Positions 38,360-51,400 of a stretch of DNA of 64,000 nt are shown one piece after another. The notes beneath the pieces were generated by a model that was not told where the DNA came from, did not search any database, and saw only the letters and a list, made by a program, of their open reading frames with translations. Made by a program: the position numbers and the translations under genes. The DNA comes from Eunapius fragilis (Eukaryota > Porifera > Demospongiae > Spongillida > Spongillidae), in contig OY811985.1 of NCBI GenBank assembly GCA_963681505.1, positions 2,404,713 through 2,468,712 of the forward strand, read 5' to 3'. Within the stretch, counting starts at the first letter, position 1, and each line of letters starts with the position of its first letter.

Positions 38360-40303
38360 ATGAATGGACCATTGTGGGTTTTCATGCTGGTCGTGGTTCT
38401 GACCATTGCTGTTGTGTACCTGATTAAGAAAGTGATATTGATTGTTGAACCGACTGTGCATCCTACACAAGACAGTGAGTGCATTTTTGCTCCTCTTGTA
38501 TGACTAAACTTGATCGATCAATAAAAGCACGTTGGGCCAACTTTCTTCTGTGTGATGGTTAACTTGAGCTGTGTGGTCCGCACATACCCTTTCATATATA
38601 CGGAAAAAAAAGTACATTGTACATAAGGCTTGGAGAAGGAATTTGTATAATGGAATGGTATGACTTTTCAGGCACTAGAACGTAAGCAGGGGAAGGGGGA
38701 AAGTTTATATAAATGCTCTGAAATATATATGTACATTACTGAACACATGTGCACACAGACCATCTCATTTTATTTGTATTGCTGTGTTGTATTCCTATTC
38801 CTGCTTTGTGCAGATAACTTCTATGGTGACTGCAGGGGCATTCGCGTGTTCTACTATGACCAATCTGCACTTCACAATTCATCTTTACCAAACAGTGGTA
38901 CTGAATTTCATTTTGCTAGTGACCACAGCAGTGGCCACACAGACCGGTGGTACAGACGCATAGCAAAGATTGCTAATGAGCAGAAGTGCAGTTGCATTGT
39001 TGAGGCTGGAGTAGTGGTAGATTGCCAGAGAAAGGATCAGGATGTGCTGCTCAAGGTTAAGTGGGACTGTGGAATCATAAAAGTTTACTCTTATGCCAGA
39101 GGGGATTTGGAAAACATTCGCGTATTCGACATGGGACCAACAGGTACATGTATTTTCTGTGTATTATGAGTCAATACTTAAGTATACATATAAATGACGC
39201 ACTGGTATGAAATTGTTCTAATATGAGGGTGGTATGAGGGTGAACTGAAGTGAGGACCATACTTTGAAGATGTACATACGGGATCACTGCATGCTTGTAT
39301 CATAGGGTGGCCCCTGTTTTTATCATGGCGAAGGACCAAGCTTACAGGGGGATCATAAGGGGAGGGGCATTTTTTAGGTTTTTTGCACCGAATCAGTTAC
39401 ATGTACTATTGTATACTTAAAGACCAATAAGATGCTGTTTAAGGCCCGACACACACAGAGCGATATCGCCAACGATATCGCTGGCGATTCCCGGATTTCT
39501 TTTCTTTTCCCCCGTAATTTATTAAATTACGAACAAATTACGGACGAAATGCAGGAATCTCCAGCGATATCATTGACGATATTGCTCCATGTGTATTGGG
39601 CCTAAGAATCTAAACAGAGTTGAACAGGGCCCTAGTAGTTCCTTATCAGCATGGATGGGCATGTGTGTCTTTGGTTGTATGGCCTTGTTACACAGTTACA
39701 TGTATGTGCCTCGACCGGGTCTATTATTACCCTTTGTGCGCCATGGCCGGTGTGTGGGATTATATGCACTCAACGGCGATCTCCCAGTGCCCCAGGAGAG
39801 CTGACCTTCATTTTGCATCTGTCGGCATCATGTCCAAAAACAGGTGCCAACCTGACCGTGCAGGCACCAAAAAGGTCATGGTCCAGCGTCTGTTGGATTA
39901 CGAGGCCCTCGCTGAGCCAAAGTGTCCACATCTCTACCTCCTCCCACACGAGACGAGCATCGGGTCTCCACAAGCCATAGCCCATCAGTCCCCAGGCTCC
40001 CCCATGCCACCACCTAGTGATAGGTCTGACACCAGTGCCCCTCGCACATCCATCCCTCCGCTGTCACCAGCACTCACACATGTCACTACTGCCCCACCTG
40101 TGCACAAACCAGATCGAGCCCAGAAGTTGCTGCCTAGTGACCGCTGCAGTCGACGTCCGGCCACTCCCACAGAGATATTATAGGGCGTTTGGCCTCTGGC
40201 CACTGAATGTCTCCCCGGGCCCGCATGCTTATGCTTAGCTCATGCCTGCAGCACAAACCGTAAGCACCAGAGCAAGGCCTCGAGATCCAGCTCGAGCTGC
40301 AGC

Positions 40304-40334
<31 letters not shown>

Positions 40335-43300
40335 GCCCATCTCTAGGTCCAGACTCAAGTTATTTGTTCTGGGTGCAGTCCCCAAGAAGAATGGGAAGTG
40401 GGTGGGGTTGATACTCCTGGGGGATGTGATGGCACCTCGACACATGCCTACCATTTGGGCTTGATGGCACTTCGACACATGCCTACCATTTGGGCTTAGA
40501 TCTGCTCCATTCCTCTTCAACCAGTACACAGATGCCCTTCACAGGATCCTCCATTACAATCACCAGGTAGATGCAGTCCTATCTGGATGATTTTCTGATT
40601 GCTGGAGCCCCCCAGGCATGGATCAGTGTGCAACATCTGTCCATTCAATCTTGATGGTGTGTGATAGACAGGGCGGGCATCCTGGTTAAGCTGGAGAGAC
40701 CTTGTACCTCCCCCATCACCTTACTCATGGTAGAATCAGAGGTCAAGTCCTCTCCCCCCCTTAATCTTGGGCATTATGTATATAAAATACTCTGAATTTA
40801 TAATGGACACACCCTCTGGCCCCCCCCCCCCCCCATCCTGTTTAGGTTTCTGGGTCACAACCTGGAGGACATCATGTCCAGAGTAAGACCCTCCATGGCC
40901 AGGTCACCTCAGCGTGAGCTCCTGTCGCTTGATTGGGAGGCTCTCTTTTGCCACGAAGGTTGTCCCAGCCAGTTGATTGTTCCTGCGCCACCTAATTACC
41001 TTGTCCACAATGGTCAACAAGCTGCTACATCACTGCATCCAACTCTCCTCCGAACCCAGGGCTCACCTCGCCTTGTGGGCATGCTTTCAGCCTTCATGGA
41101 ATAGTAGGGCCATGTTTTTAGATCCAGTTTGGAACCCCGAAGAATGTCCGAAAATCTTGAGAGCCAGAGGCGTCTGTGAAGAGGTTTAGCTAATAGCTTC
41201 CCTTCTACTCCATCCAATAGAGCTATTTGTCATCCTTGTAGCTGCCTGCACCTGTGGTAGTAGGCTTGCAGTGCGGTGAGTCACCTTCCACTGTGACAAC
41301 CTGGCCGGTGGTCCACGCATGGACAGGCCATTCCTCATGGGCTCATGGGCCAGCTTCGAGAGTTCTTTTCCTTTGCCACCAAAGACAACTTTACCGTCCA
41401 ACTGGTGCATGCATGTCCTGGGAAAGCACTGTCTTGCGACTTGATGGCCAATTCTTTGCTCTTGCCCCACAGGCCGATCCTCTCACCTGTCCCTACAAAC
41501 ACAACTAGCCAAGCCTCCTGGCTTGGTACACATGGCACATAGTTGGTGGCAGCATCATCATCTGGGGCCTATGTAGCTGGATGGCTTACCCTACTATCCT
41601 GGCCAGCCAAGCTGGACCAGTTTCCTGGCTTAATGCTGGAGGTCACCTGGTTTGTGGTCAGGGGCACCTGTTTATGGCAACCCATGGTTGGCAAAAGCAT
41701 ATACAGGCTCGTGTGATGCTTTTCATAGAGGTGCCTTCCCATTTGGCCAGGCTATAATTGCACAGCTAAGTGTCTTGATCAACAACCCCTTTATCAGATA
41801 ATAATCAGTCAACTGGGCACATTGCATGATTTAAGCATGGCAGTTTGTACCGCGGGGAGCTTAGAGCCCGGGGTTGCACACAGAAGTTGTAGGTGTGGGT
41901 ATTATGTACAAGTACATATATCATTTTGATGCAAAGCATTCAGAGTTAAAGAGTGCCAAATAGCCCGAGGGGGGCTGGGCAGGTGAAGGGTAAGAGTAAT
42001 ATATCATGTTGTTAATTGCTCTTCATTGGTTAACATTAACAGTTGCCCCACAGGTAGAAATTCCCATTGGGGAAGTGATATTACCTTGCCATAAAGGCAA
42101 GTAAAATAATGCAATTTACCTGCCTGCCCTCAACTGTTCCCTACAAGAAAGTGCTTACACAAACTGTTAAATGCTTACACAAACTGTTAAATGCTTTGCT
42201 TAAAGCTACCACAACACCCATGACGTGCTTCCATTACAGGCAAGGTGAGGTGTGTGTTGAGTAACTGCCCATTTTCAAAACCAGGTCCAACCAGGAAGTA
42301 GTGCAGCATGACTTGGCTGCTGAGCTTCAGCAAACAGATGGTGGTGATGAGTCGCAAATATCCCTTTGGATAACCCAACCGATAGCTCTAAATTATCAGT
42401 CAATGACACCCCATTTTGCTCACATGTGTAAATTTTTTTAACTTGTTGCTATCGATTGAGTTGAATGAATTAGAAATCAAACTGTGTGCCAATGCTTGGG
42501 CCAGTGGACTGTACAATTTACTTGCCCTGTGGTGCGGGGCCAGTGAGTTGCAGGGTCCAACCACTGGCCCTGCAGGGCAAGCAGCCCAAACTGCTTTGTT
42601 GAACCCTGGCTCTTGCTAATTTGCATGCACTCAATACCAGTACATATAGTACACCCAATGTGTGTTTATGTGCACAGATAAATCGTTTAAGCTTATACAT
42701 GCATATTTTATCTCCTGCAGGCTACCGATCACCAATTGTACTGTGTGATGTGTGCCTAACACCAGTGACAGGATTTTCATTTCGTTGTGTCCATGATGGG
42801 TGCTCCAAGGGACTGGAGGAGGTCTATGATCTCTGTTATAAGCATTATAATGCAGACAGTCACCTTGATGGAGGGTTCCAGACACATCAGTTTCAGTGTA
42901 TTATGCAAACTGTCTTCAGTTTTGAACCAGAAAGGTGACATTTAAGTATTTCCTGTGTCTTGTAAACGTAAACCAGGTGATCATACTGGGGCACAGAATT
43001 AAATAAAATCACTCGTACATAATTTCATCATTGGAATTTTATCCTAGGAATGTGGTTCCTCTCAGACTTGGAAGTAAAAAATGCAATCTAGTTGGGTTGT
43101 TTGCTGGTGCTCATGTAGTAAGGAAGCAGAACACATCTGTTGAAGGTAACTAGTCACAGCTATCAAGGATGTTCTTTCTGAGTGTAATTACATTTATATG
43201 CTACAGTGTATGTCATATTCTTTGGGGTTGCCACTTATTTCTCCCAACATGCTGAAAAGGAAAATGCATTAAACTTAGTATTTTATACTTAGTAATTTTA

Positions 43301-45056
43301 TAGTTGGCCCCATTGATTGCAAATGACTTTATCTAGGCATTTTGCAGGTTGTGCTGTACTGTATCAAATGCTAGTATTAAGGTAAAGGAATATTTTGTTC
43401 AATTGGCTAAACTTACATTAAACTTTGTATACATGTATCTGCAGTATGTTTGGTTGTATGTGTGTGAAAACAACTAAACATTTCAATGTCTTGCTCTTGG
43501 TGCAGCCATACTCAATATGAAGTGTTTATGTTCAGATACCAGGCTCAGAATGTATATTTGACCCTTGTGGATTTATATATATATACGTGTAGCATTCAAA
43601 TCAAATTCATATACATGTATCTTCTGAACTACTAATGCCATCAACTTTCAACACAACATACCACACCACTTCTAGATATGAGCGTACATTCGGTGTTTTA
43701 CTCATGTGGGGTACCGACGTTACAAGGTCCATGGGGTTCGATACCACCAGGAGCATTCAAATTGTTTCAAAGTTGGAGTGGTCCTTGTCATTTATTGATT
43801 TCTTTATTTTTTTCATTTATCAGTTACGGAGATATACACTGTACATTGTAGCTGTGCAAAGTGCATGCACGGTTTCCCGCTTGATTTGCATTGATTTAGG
43901 CACTTGCCTCCCATACATTGAATCCCTAAATTATTGGCGTGAATAGAGCAGGAAACCATATCCACACTTAGCACAGCTATATAAATTAACCAACAGAGCA
44001 AATCAATAGCGACAGACCCTTCTACAGTAAATCTGAAGTGATTTGAATACCTGAAGATGTGGCTGTTTGGAGTCTTCAGGGTTTGAACCTCATAACGTCG
44101 GTACCCCTTTTGTGCAAGACACCAATTTATAATTTTTGCATATAGAAATGGTGCGAAGTGTTGAAAATACGAAGTTGATAGCGGAAGCTATAGCAATATA
44201 ATTTTGATGAAATCTACAGAGGTCAAAAATCTCCTACTGAAGAACATTCCATATTTTGTTTAGTTTATTCTTTAATCGGAATAACTTCATTGAACACTGA
44301 TTTGTAACGTTTATACATATACACTAAAGTGATTGAATGTCAAATCAAGTATTCCATAGTATGTACGTTTCATTTTGATACCTGAATTTACTTTGTGCAT
44401 GTTAATATATACCCTTAGCATTATAGCTGGTTTCAAAATGACATTGATTTTATAGAACAAGTTGCTCATTTTCGTCACGAATGTCAGTTTGCTGCCGATA
44501 GTGCTCAGGATGTACACTGATTATTCTCCACTTCAAATTACTTATTAAATATGCAAAAAATAAGTAGCTGATGTAATTATAGACTATACCAAATAAGATA
44601 CTACCAGCTTTATATAGACTATACCAAATAAGGTACTACTTTCTATATTAGCTATTTGTACTTGCCGTTATTTTTAGACTAACAAAAAAGGTACTACTTA
44701 CTTTGTTTTCTTGCATCTACTGACCCCTGTGGAATATATTTTATAGTGATGATACAATTAAAGGGTTGAGTTATGCATGACGGACGGAAATAAAGAACAT
44801 AACAATGGGTCCACGGGTTCTCATTCTTTAAAAGAAGTGCATGGTTTTATGACATAAAAGCAATACGGAACTTTGTGTGTCAATAACATACGAGATGTAA
44901 TAGGTTAAATGAAAAATGAATTATATTTAGAACCAGACACAGGCAATCAACTGGGACCAGAACATGTTAACTAGTTTGAATGCTTATTTTGCAGGAAGAA
45001 TTCGTCGAGTTGTTCATAAAGGTGGAGAACATAAATTTGGCATGGCTAATGCGTGG
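38360..45056 (+). CDS. Membrane-anchored MIB/HERC2-ZZ-MIB/HERC2 exons (N-terminal part of a probable Roco gene)
   Basis: Five exons join with matching phases: 38360-38474, 38814-39143, 42721-42934, 43048-43145 and 44995-45056, all with GT-AG borders. Exon 1 gives a short N-terminus and a hydrophobic helix (VFMLVVVLTIAVVYLI), so it is probably a signal anchor. Exon 2 has a MIB/HERC2-like end (VKWDCGIIKVYSYARGDLENI). Exon 3 is a ZZ zinc finger (CDVC...FRCVHDGC...YDLCYKHY...H..H). Exons 4-5 start a second MIB/HERC2 (LVGLFAGAHVVR). In Mind bomb these modules bind the Notch ligand tail; no RING or ankyrin part was found here. The next exon after 45056 could not be fixed. By strand and continuity it most likely leads to the exons at 48411-52902. 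Confidence 0.65.
39443..39602. mobile_element. PIF/Harbinger-type MITE, TSD TAA
   Basis: 160 bp bounded by GGCCCGACACACACAGAGCG and the complement of GGCCCAATACACATGGAGCA. TAA flanks both ends (39440-39442 and 39603-39605). Inner inverted blocks around GATATCGCTGG. A GGCCC terminus and 3-bp TAA duplication are typical of PIF/Harbinger. It lies in the intron after exon 2 of the MIB/ZZ gene. Confidence 0.8.
39620..41780 (+). pseudogene. DIRS-like retroelement remnant in an intron
   Basis: Broken + strand frames show an N-terminal gag-like stretch (NRCQPDRAGTKKVMVQRLLDYEAL, about 39840-39910), a (CAA)n run at 40300-40335, then RT-like text FGLRSAPFLFNQYTDALHRILHYN followed by LSG-stop-FSD (about 40495-40600, where FGLRSAPK and YLDDFL are expected), and an RNase H end (QLVHACPGKALSCDLMANSLL, about 41400-41460). 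The motif style is that of DIRS-type RT-RNase H. No tyrosine recombinase part was recognised. Many stops; dead. Confidence 0.5.
41781..42720. other. Rest of the intron; nothing recognised
   Basis: AT-moderate intronic DNA between the DIRS remnant and the ZZ exon. It ends in a good acceptor (TATCTCCTGCAG). Confidence 0.5.
43708..44107. mobile_element. Candidate TIR element of 400 bp
   Basis: The ends are GGGGTACCGACGTTA and its exact complement (TAACGTCGGTACCCC). No target duplication could be shown, and the interior has no coding sequence. It lies in the intron between 43146 and 44994. Confidence 0.55.
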
Positions 45057-45429
45057 GTAAGGTTCAATTGGTGTGATTTTATTTACACATTTCATGCAGA
45101 CATTAACATCCTTATAATACCCTAGTTAATCCATTTTCCCCCTTATCATAATTGTTGCATACAAACTGTGTACTATCGGCTTTGAGTTTGAACCAAAATA
45201 CTAAAATTTACTAAATTTTGCCGCTGAAAACTTAAATGTATTTATCACTATTTTTTTAACAGTGACATTGTATCACGTATGTCCTTTTTTCATTGGAATA
45301 CTCTATAGTGCTGTGGAAGCGTTTTTCCAGATCATGTGTAGTTAGGGGTGTATTGGAAGCACTAAACTTCACAGCACTATCTGATTCTTTGCTGATTATG
45401 TTCTAGTGGAAGTTTAGAGATTGCGATAA

Positions 45430-46530
45430 CTAAATGTATTCCAGTTCTCAAGGTATATATCCAGACATTCAGGTTCAACCAGGGTGTATGCGTTTTACTA
45501 TCCAGACATTTAGGTTCTACAAGGGCATGTGCATTTTACATTTGTACTTCAATACTTCCCTAGAGGCAACATCAAAACTCACATGCACAGCACAATTACA
45601 GGCTGGGTACGAGCATAATTACTAAATGTTATGACACTTCCCTTGTTCACCAGATGTATACCTGTTCAACTCAGGCCCTCTGATATAGTTGAATTAAGCT
45701 GATCGATTTATTCCTTTGTGAAGCAGCTCTTTGTGGTTGATTCTCCACTGTAACACTTGCTCAACCTAATTTTCGCCCATCATTCTCTTTCTGTATGGGT
45801 TTATTGGGTTCTTTCGCATTCATAGCTTCACTGGGCAATGATCCCAAGTCCCAGAACTTTCGTAATGCAATGTCAAGGCTTACTTCATCAGATGTATGTG
45901 ATAAAAACAAGAGTTAATAGCAGGGTCACCTGATGATACACCAACTTCTGGCCCAGGCAAAACCCATCTAAATTTGATCTCCACTGCCAGTGGTGCATTC
46001 AGTTTTGCCAGTCTCTATATTTAGATCCTCTAAATCTATAATCACCGTTATGATCAGAATCTGCTAACTCCAAACCTACCAATTGTGGATGCCACACAGC
46101 TGCAAATGACACAGGTCGTTCTAAATATCAAGGGAGCAACTTATAGAGACTCCAGTTTCAACAAACATCCACCTTTGATTTGGTCTTCAGAGTTGCCTGC
46201 ACAACTTCACATGTCAATTGACTTTGAACTGATCCAACTGTTTTGATCAACAGCTTAAGGAGAGGCTGTCCCTAACTGGACTTGCCCTTTCAATGTCTCC
46301 AATCAATGCCACCTTGTGAAACTTTTTCAAACAGATGAAACACATATCTGCCTTCATCAGAATTTGCCTGCAAGCATTAGCTACAAGAGCTCGGTATGTA
46401 ACTGACCAAAATACATACAACAATGGTTTGATCCGCCAGACAATATTGTTACTGCAGTGTACAAGAGAGGTCAAATAACAAAACCTATCTATCCTAATTG
46501 AGGTGAAAAGGTAGCCTTTCAAATGAGATT
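45430..46530 (-). pseudogene. BEL/Pao retroelement remnant
   Basis: On the minus strand, in order, are CRQILMKADMCFICLKKFHKVA (about 46380-46310), resembling the zinc-knuckle region of BEL/Pao gag, and further on DEVSLDIALRKFWDLGSL (about 45895-45840), resembling the segment that leads into the BEL/Pao reverse transcriptase. Frames are broken by many stops. It lies antisense in an intron of the MIB/Roco locus. Confidence 0.45.
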
Positions 46531-48410
46531 ATCAAAGTAGTTATGTTCCCACTGAATTTCTTCTCTGAGTCAACTTTGGTAACTTGATCCTAGGTTGAGA
46601 ATTGTGACTGCTGTGAGAATCAAAAGCTTCAACAGATACATGTATATTCATTAGAGAGGCAGTAGTTTTACGCTTCACTTGTGGGCATTCTTTTAGTTTA
46701 GTATGTGGTTCTGCTAGGATTCAGGAGAACACCAACTCTCTGAGCAGTAGTTCTGGTAACGTTTATTTTTGATCATTTGTTCATTCTGATCAATACCCAT
46801 CCGGAGGCAATGGACGGCTTTTCGATTCTTCAGCACCCTTTCAAGACCAGCTGTACTTTTCAGCATATTCATCATCCTGCTGAATCTCCACCAACAGTTG
46901 TCAGTGCCAGGTTTTCACCATCCAGTGCTCAGAGCATATGTTTTTTATGAAGTGTTGTCTCGTTGCCTCAACATCGAAATTACAATTACAATTACAATTA
47001 CAAAATTACAATTCAGCAGTCGGGGGTTCTCGATAGACTCCATACTTTGGAAATAATGTGGCTGGTTGCTTACCACCCAACACACTGATGGGACTGTTAT
47101 TCTATCATCATATTATGACAACATTCTGTAAGAGATTGCGTAATATACACGCATGTGTAATGCTGCGGTGGGTACTTTCACCTATATGCCCAATTATATT
47201 TAGCAAAAGTAGTAGGTCCACCAAATCATCTTCTCCACATAAAACTCAGGCAAGTACATTTCAAAAAAGGTTTGAGTTCATAGATCACTTCTTCTAAGCA
47301 TCCGTTTATCACAACTACATGTACACATGTTTTTGATGCTATGGGCCGCTGTGGCAGTGATCCACACAATGTAGCAAATGGTTCACTGTATCATGTGGGT
47401 AACCAGTGGCTGCCACTGGCAAGTAAAACTAACTCTTCACACAATTCTACTAGGAGGATAAATTGTGTAATCATTGGAAGTGTGTGGCAGCAACCTGCAC
47501 ATCAAACTTGAACAAGGAAACAATTGTGTGACTCTTTCAACCCCTCAAAAATCCAGTGACTATCAACAGTGCAACCTTGACTGTACTTCTGCCAATCTCA
47601 ATGCCATGTTAGATAGTAAAAAGGTCAGTATTTTCCAGCACTGGATTTACATTACTTGGCTACTTACATTGATGTGTATGTATTGTGTGTTCAATGGAAG
47701 TCACACATAACATCTACAAGTATTATTATCCACAAGCAGTAATTACACATTCTTGAGAAATGTCAAGTCCTTTGAGAAAAGTTAGTCGGAAAACACTTCT
47801 TGAGATAGATAGTACATTTTCCAATAGCATAACTCTTGCCATGATGATTAGTGTTATTTTTATTATCTGTGTTAGCTCAAACTGGTGCAGTTCATTATTG
47901 CATAGGTAGCAAGTACACTTTTTGTTAGCCCATTACAAACAGATCTGGAAGTACTCATATAGAAACTGCCACAAGTGTCTTCTTCATAATCAAAATAGTC
48001 GTTAAACATGTGAATCTATTATAGAGATCTCTGCGATAGGTACACACATGCGTTTATATTACACCTCTGAAAAGTGCCAGTTTGTGCACAGGTGTGAAAG
48101 TAAAAGTCCAATCATTTTACGAACGTTACTTATCTGATCCAGGAAATAATATCAATAATTATGGACATAGAAAATGTTAATGTGGACATATGGTAGCCAT
48201 CCAACCAGATTGGTTTGATGTAAGAAATAGCCTATGCCATCATGTATAAAGTAACAGTTGTGCACAGTTTTATTACAAGTGGTGTTCAACGTAATTCCTT
48301 TTTAATTTCATATATACAATGTTATTTATTATCCAAAGTGGCTGTGTTCAAATACACCAAGCAGCCTTCTGGGTGAGTTTTCTTTACAAGTAAAATTTAT
48401 TTATTCTCAG
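46531..48410. other. Intronic stretch with one tentative exon
   Basis: Mostly unremarkable. A + strand open stretch ending at 47623 (CGSNLHIKLEQGNNC...NAMLDSKK, donor GTCAGT) could be an exon of the same gene in phase 0, but no convincing acceptor was found. A second candidate at about 48348-48381 has good borders but the wrong phase for its neighbours. Confidence 0.3.
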
Positions 48411-51400
48411 AATTGCACTGCTGAGATTGAATATAAAAGAAAAAAGGAGCTACATTATGAAGATATACATGTAGGGAGCGAAAGCAAGGTACAGCAAGTA
48501 CTTATGACATACACGTATGTACTTATTGGAATTGTTAAAGGTCAACCTAACCCATAATGATTGGCCATACCTATATCAACTGTGGTTTTTGAAACATGAT
48601 GAGCATGACAGCACATATCACATACACTTCCATCAGTTTTTTTACTAATAAGGAGTGTAGCCTTTCCCAAGGAGGTGCAAACCCTAGTAGCCAGCCTATC
48701 TCAGGCAGCTCCATGTTCTAGTAGAAGGTGCTACTGGGCCTGCACCTGCTTGAGAAATGCTGCTAGTGCCTGGGGTATCTATTAAAGTAATTTATTATTT
48801 TCTTAGACAATTGAAGCAAGCATGCTAAATCTCTTCTTCAATAAAGGAGGTGGGTGGTCAGCAATCATTGCCACAGATAGAACTCAATGGTATAAAATGG
48901 CTCTTCAATGGGTCACAAATCTTGGCATTGCTTTACAAAATGCCAGACTTGTATGAAACAAGTTCCTGCATGCCTTATTGGAGGAAAAAAGTGTCCAAGA
49001 TATATGATGAGTCCATGCTACCTGTTTCAGAAACCAGAGTATATATATATATGTATGACTAATTATTATGTAATACCACTTGTGACATACAATGCACTTA
49101 TTTTGATATTGGTAAATCATCCCTGAAGAAAAAAAAAACGTAGTGTCCTGATGTTTCCAGAGGGATAATTAATAATCTTACCTTTTGTAAATTTAAATTT
49201 AAAAAAACATTTAAGGCAAAGAGGCTTATGTACAATACATAGGTCGAATAAATGACCTCGATATTGTAATCTGTGTTAAGGATACTTTTTTTTAACCCTT
49301 TAAACTCCTTCATATTTTACCTTTAGGAGTTTCTTTTTATGGTCTGCATGAATTAGCATCATTCCAGAAATGTTCGGTGACATTTATATTTCGTGGGTCG
49401 TCAAGAAATGAAAAATATCCATGCTAAAATTGTTACCTATTGAAATGTGACAATGAAATCTGAAGAGGATAGATGGTCTCTTGATGTGCTTGGTGCTTTG
49501 TCCTTCGTTATCCTATCAAGGATTATCACTATTACTTGCTGAAATTGTGAGCTGAAAATAAAAACAATACATGCCTTAGTTTTTTAATATTGTTTGGTAC
49601 TGTGGTTGTATATTCATTCTACATTTACTGCTTAGTCTTGTAAATTTTCACTAGAGGATAGGCATTATAGAAATCAAGATCTGTTAAAAAAATCCCTGAT
49701 ATCAAGACGGAGCGCTTTACTCATGCCGGTACATAATCTCACATGTGTACCTATACTAACCCACAATCACAATTATCACTCACGACACACTTTTTACATC
49801 TGAATGTATGATGTGTTTAACCTTCAACATTTAAAATGTATTTGAACAAAGTTGGTTTACATCATCCCAATAACATACAGGTAGATTCAGATATTATTGC
49901 ATTAGAACCAGGTGATGGAGGTTCAATATATTCAGATCACTTCCCAGTTGTTGGTATGTTTTTTAATTTTTACCCTCATAATGCTACTGTAAATATTATA
50001 TTCTTGTACTAGCCTTTGACAACTTCTGCATTCTTAAGGAAATTACTAAGTTTCATCACAGCATTGAGTGCAAAAAACTTAAATGTGGCAGCTATTGTTA
50101 CATACTCAAGAATCCATCATTGCTTACACTTTCAAATACATCACTGTCTGAGATTGATTCACAGGAAACATTCTGGGAAAGCTGTCATGAACTGAGTGTA
50201 GTTAATCTCTTGCACAACAAGTTAAGGAGCATTCCAGATCAGTTGTTAAACCACAAGCAATCTCTTCGGATTGTAGCCCTTTCATTCAATAATTTCGATT
50301 ACATCCCTAGAGCGTTGTTTGAGTGTCATGCACTTGAAAACCTAAATTTGATTCAGAACCAGCTGGCTATTGTTCCTCGTGACATTTGTGGCTTTGAAAA
50401 TCTGAAAGATTTGTTCCTAGACAATAATTCCATCAGGATGCTGCCTGATGAACTTGACAAACTTGTTCATCTGAGAGTGCTTGGTCTCAGTTCTAACTTA
50501 CTGACATCCCTGCCACCCTCGTTTTCAAAACTGCATTCTCTGCATCGGTTAGAGCTTCACCATAATCATTTTAAATTCTTTCCTTCTGTACTTTATTCCA
50601 CTGAGTTCTGTTCACCTGAACCAAAACTACGTACTCTCACACTCAATAACAATAGGATACAAGTTGTTCCAGAAGAGGCCAAGCACCTGATCAACTATCT
50701 CACTCATTTTACCATTGACAATACTGCAAAACCAATACAAATAGGGGATGGCCCTCCAAATGGAATTCTCAGGATTCTGGTTTTAGGGAAGAGCGGATCG
50801 GGAAAATCTTCTTTGGTGAAGGTGCTAGTTGACCAAGATAAGTACATTACTCCAGTTGACAAAGAAGTTGTAGATCACACAATTGGAATCAATCAGTATT
50901 CATATACTTTTAAAAACAAGATTACCGACAAGGTATATGCAATTAACTTATGGGATTTTGCTGGAGAGAAGTGTTATGCCATGATGAACCAAATCTTTTT
51001 ATCTCCAGGGTGCTTAGTTTGGTTAGTCTTTGACATGAGTAAATATGTCCTTAATGATAGAAAACATTTTGAGGACACAATTGGCACTTGGTTTAGGGCA
51101 ATAATAGCAAGGATTGGCACTTCAGTTGTATGGATTATTGGTACACATGCTGACAAATGCCCTCAAGCAGCTCAAGCCATTAAGGCCAATGTGGAAAAGC
51201 TTACGTTAGAGATGCTTGACTACGTAAAGCAACATGGTGATGATGGGAATACTTACAGCCATGCAGAGTTAGATGTGAAAATAATCACAGATTCAAAGCA
51301 GTTTTTTGTTATATCTAATGCACATGACCTAGAAGGTCACAATGCTCTTCGCAGTAAGATTGAAGAGCTTCCAATGCATGTGACATTGTCTGCTTCATTT

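Noticed and set aside
43733..43743. tRNA or SINE internal promoter (GGTTCGATACC matches a B box)
   Set aside because: No A box at the right distance and no cloverleaf. The match lies inside the inverted-end element at 43708-44107.
48348..48381. Short exon WLCSNTPSSLLG
   Set aside because: Borders look acceptable, but the phase does not fit the exon at 48411, so it was left out of the gene model.
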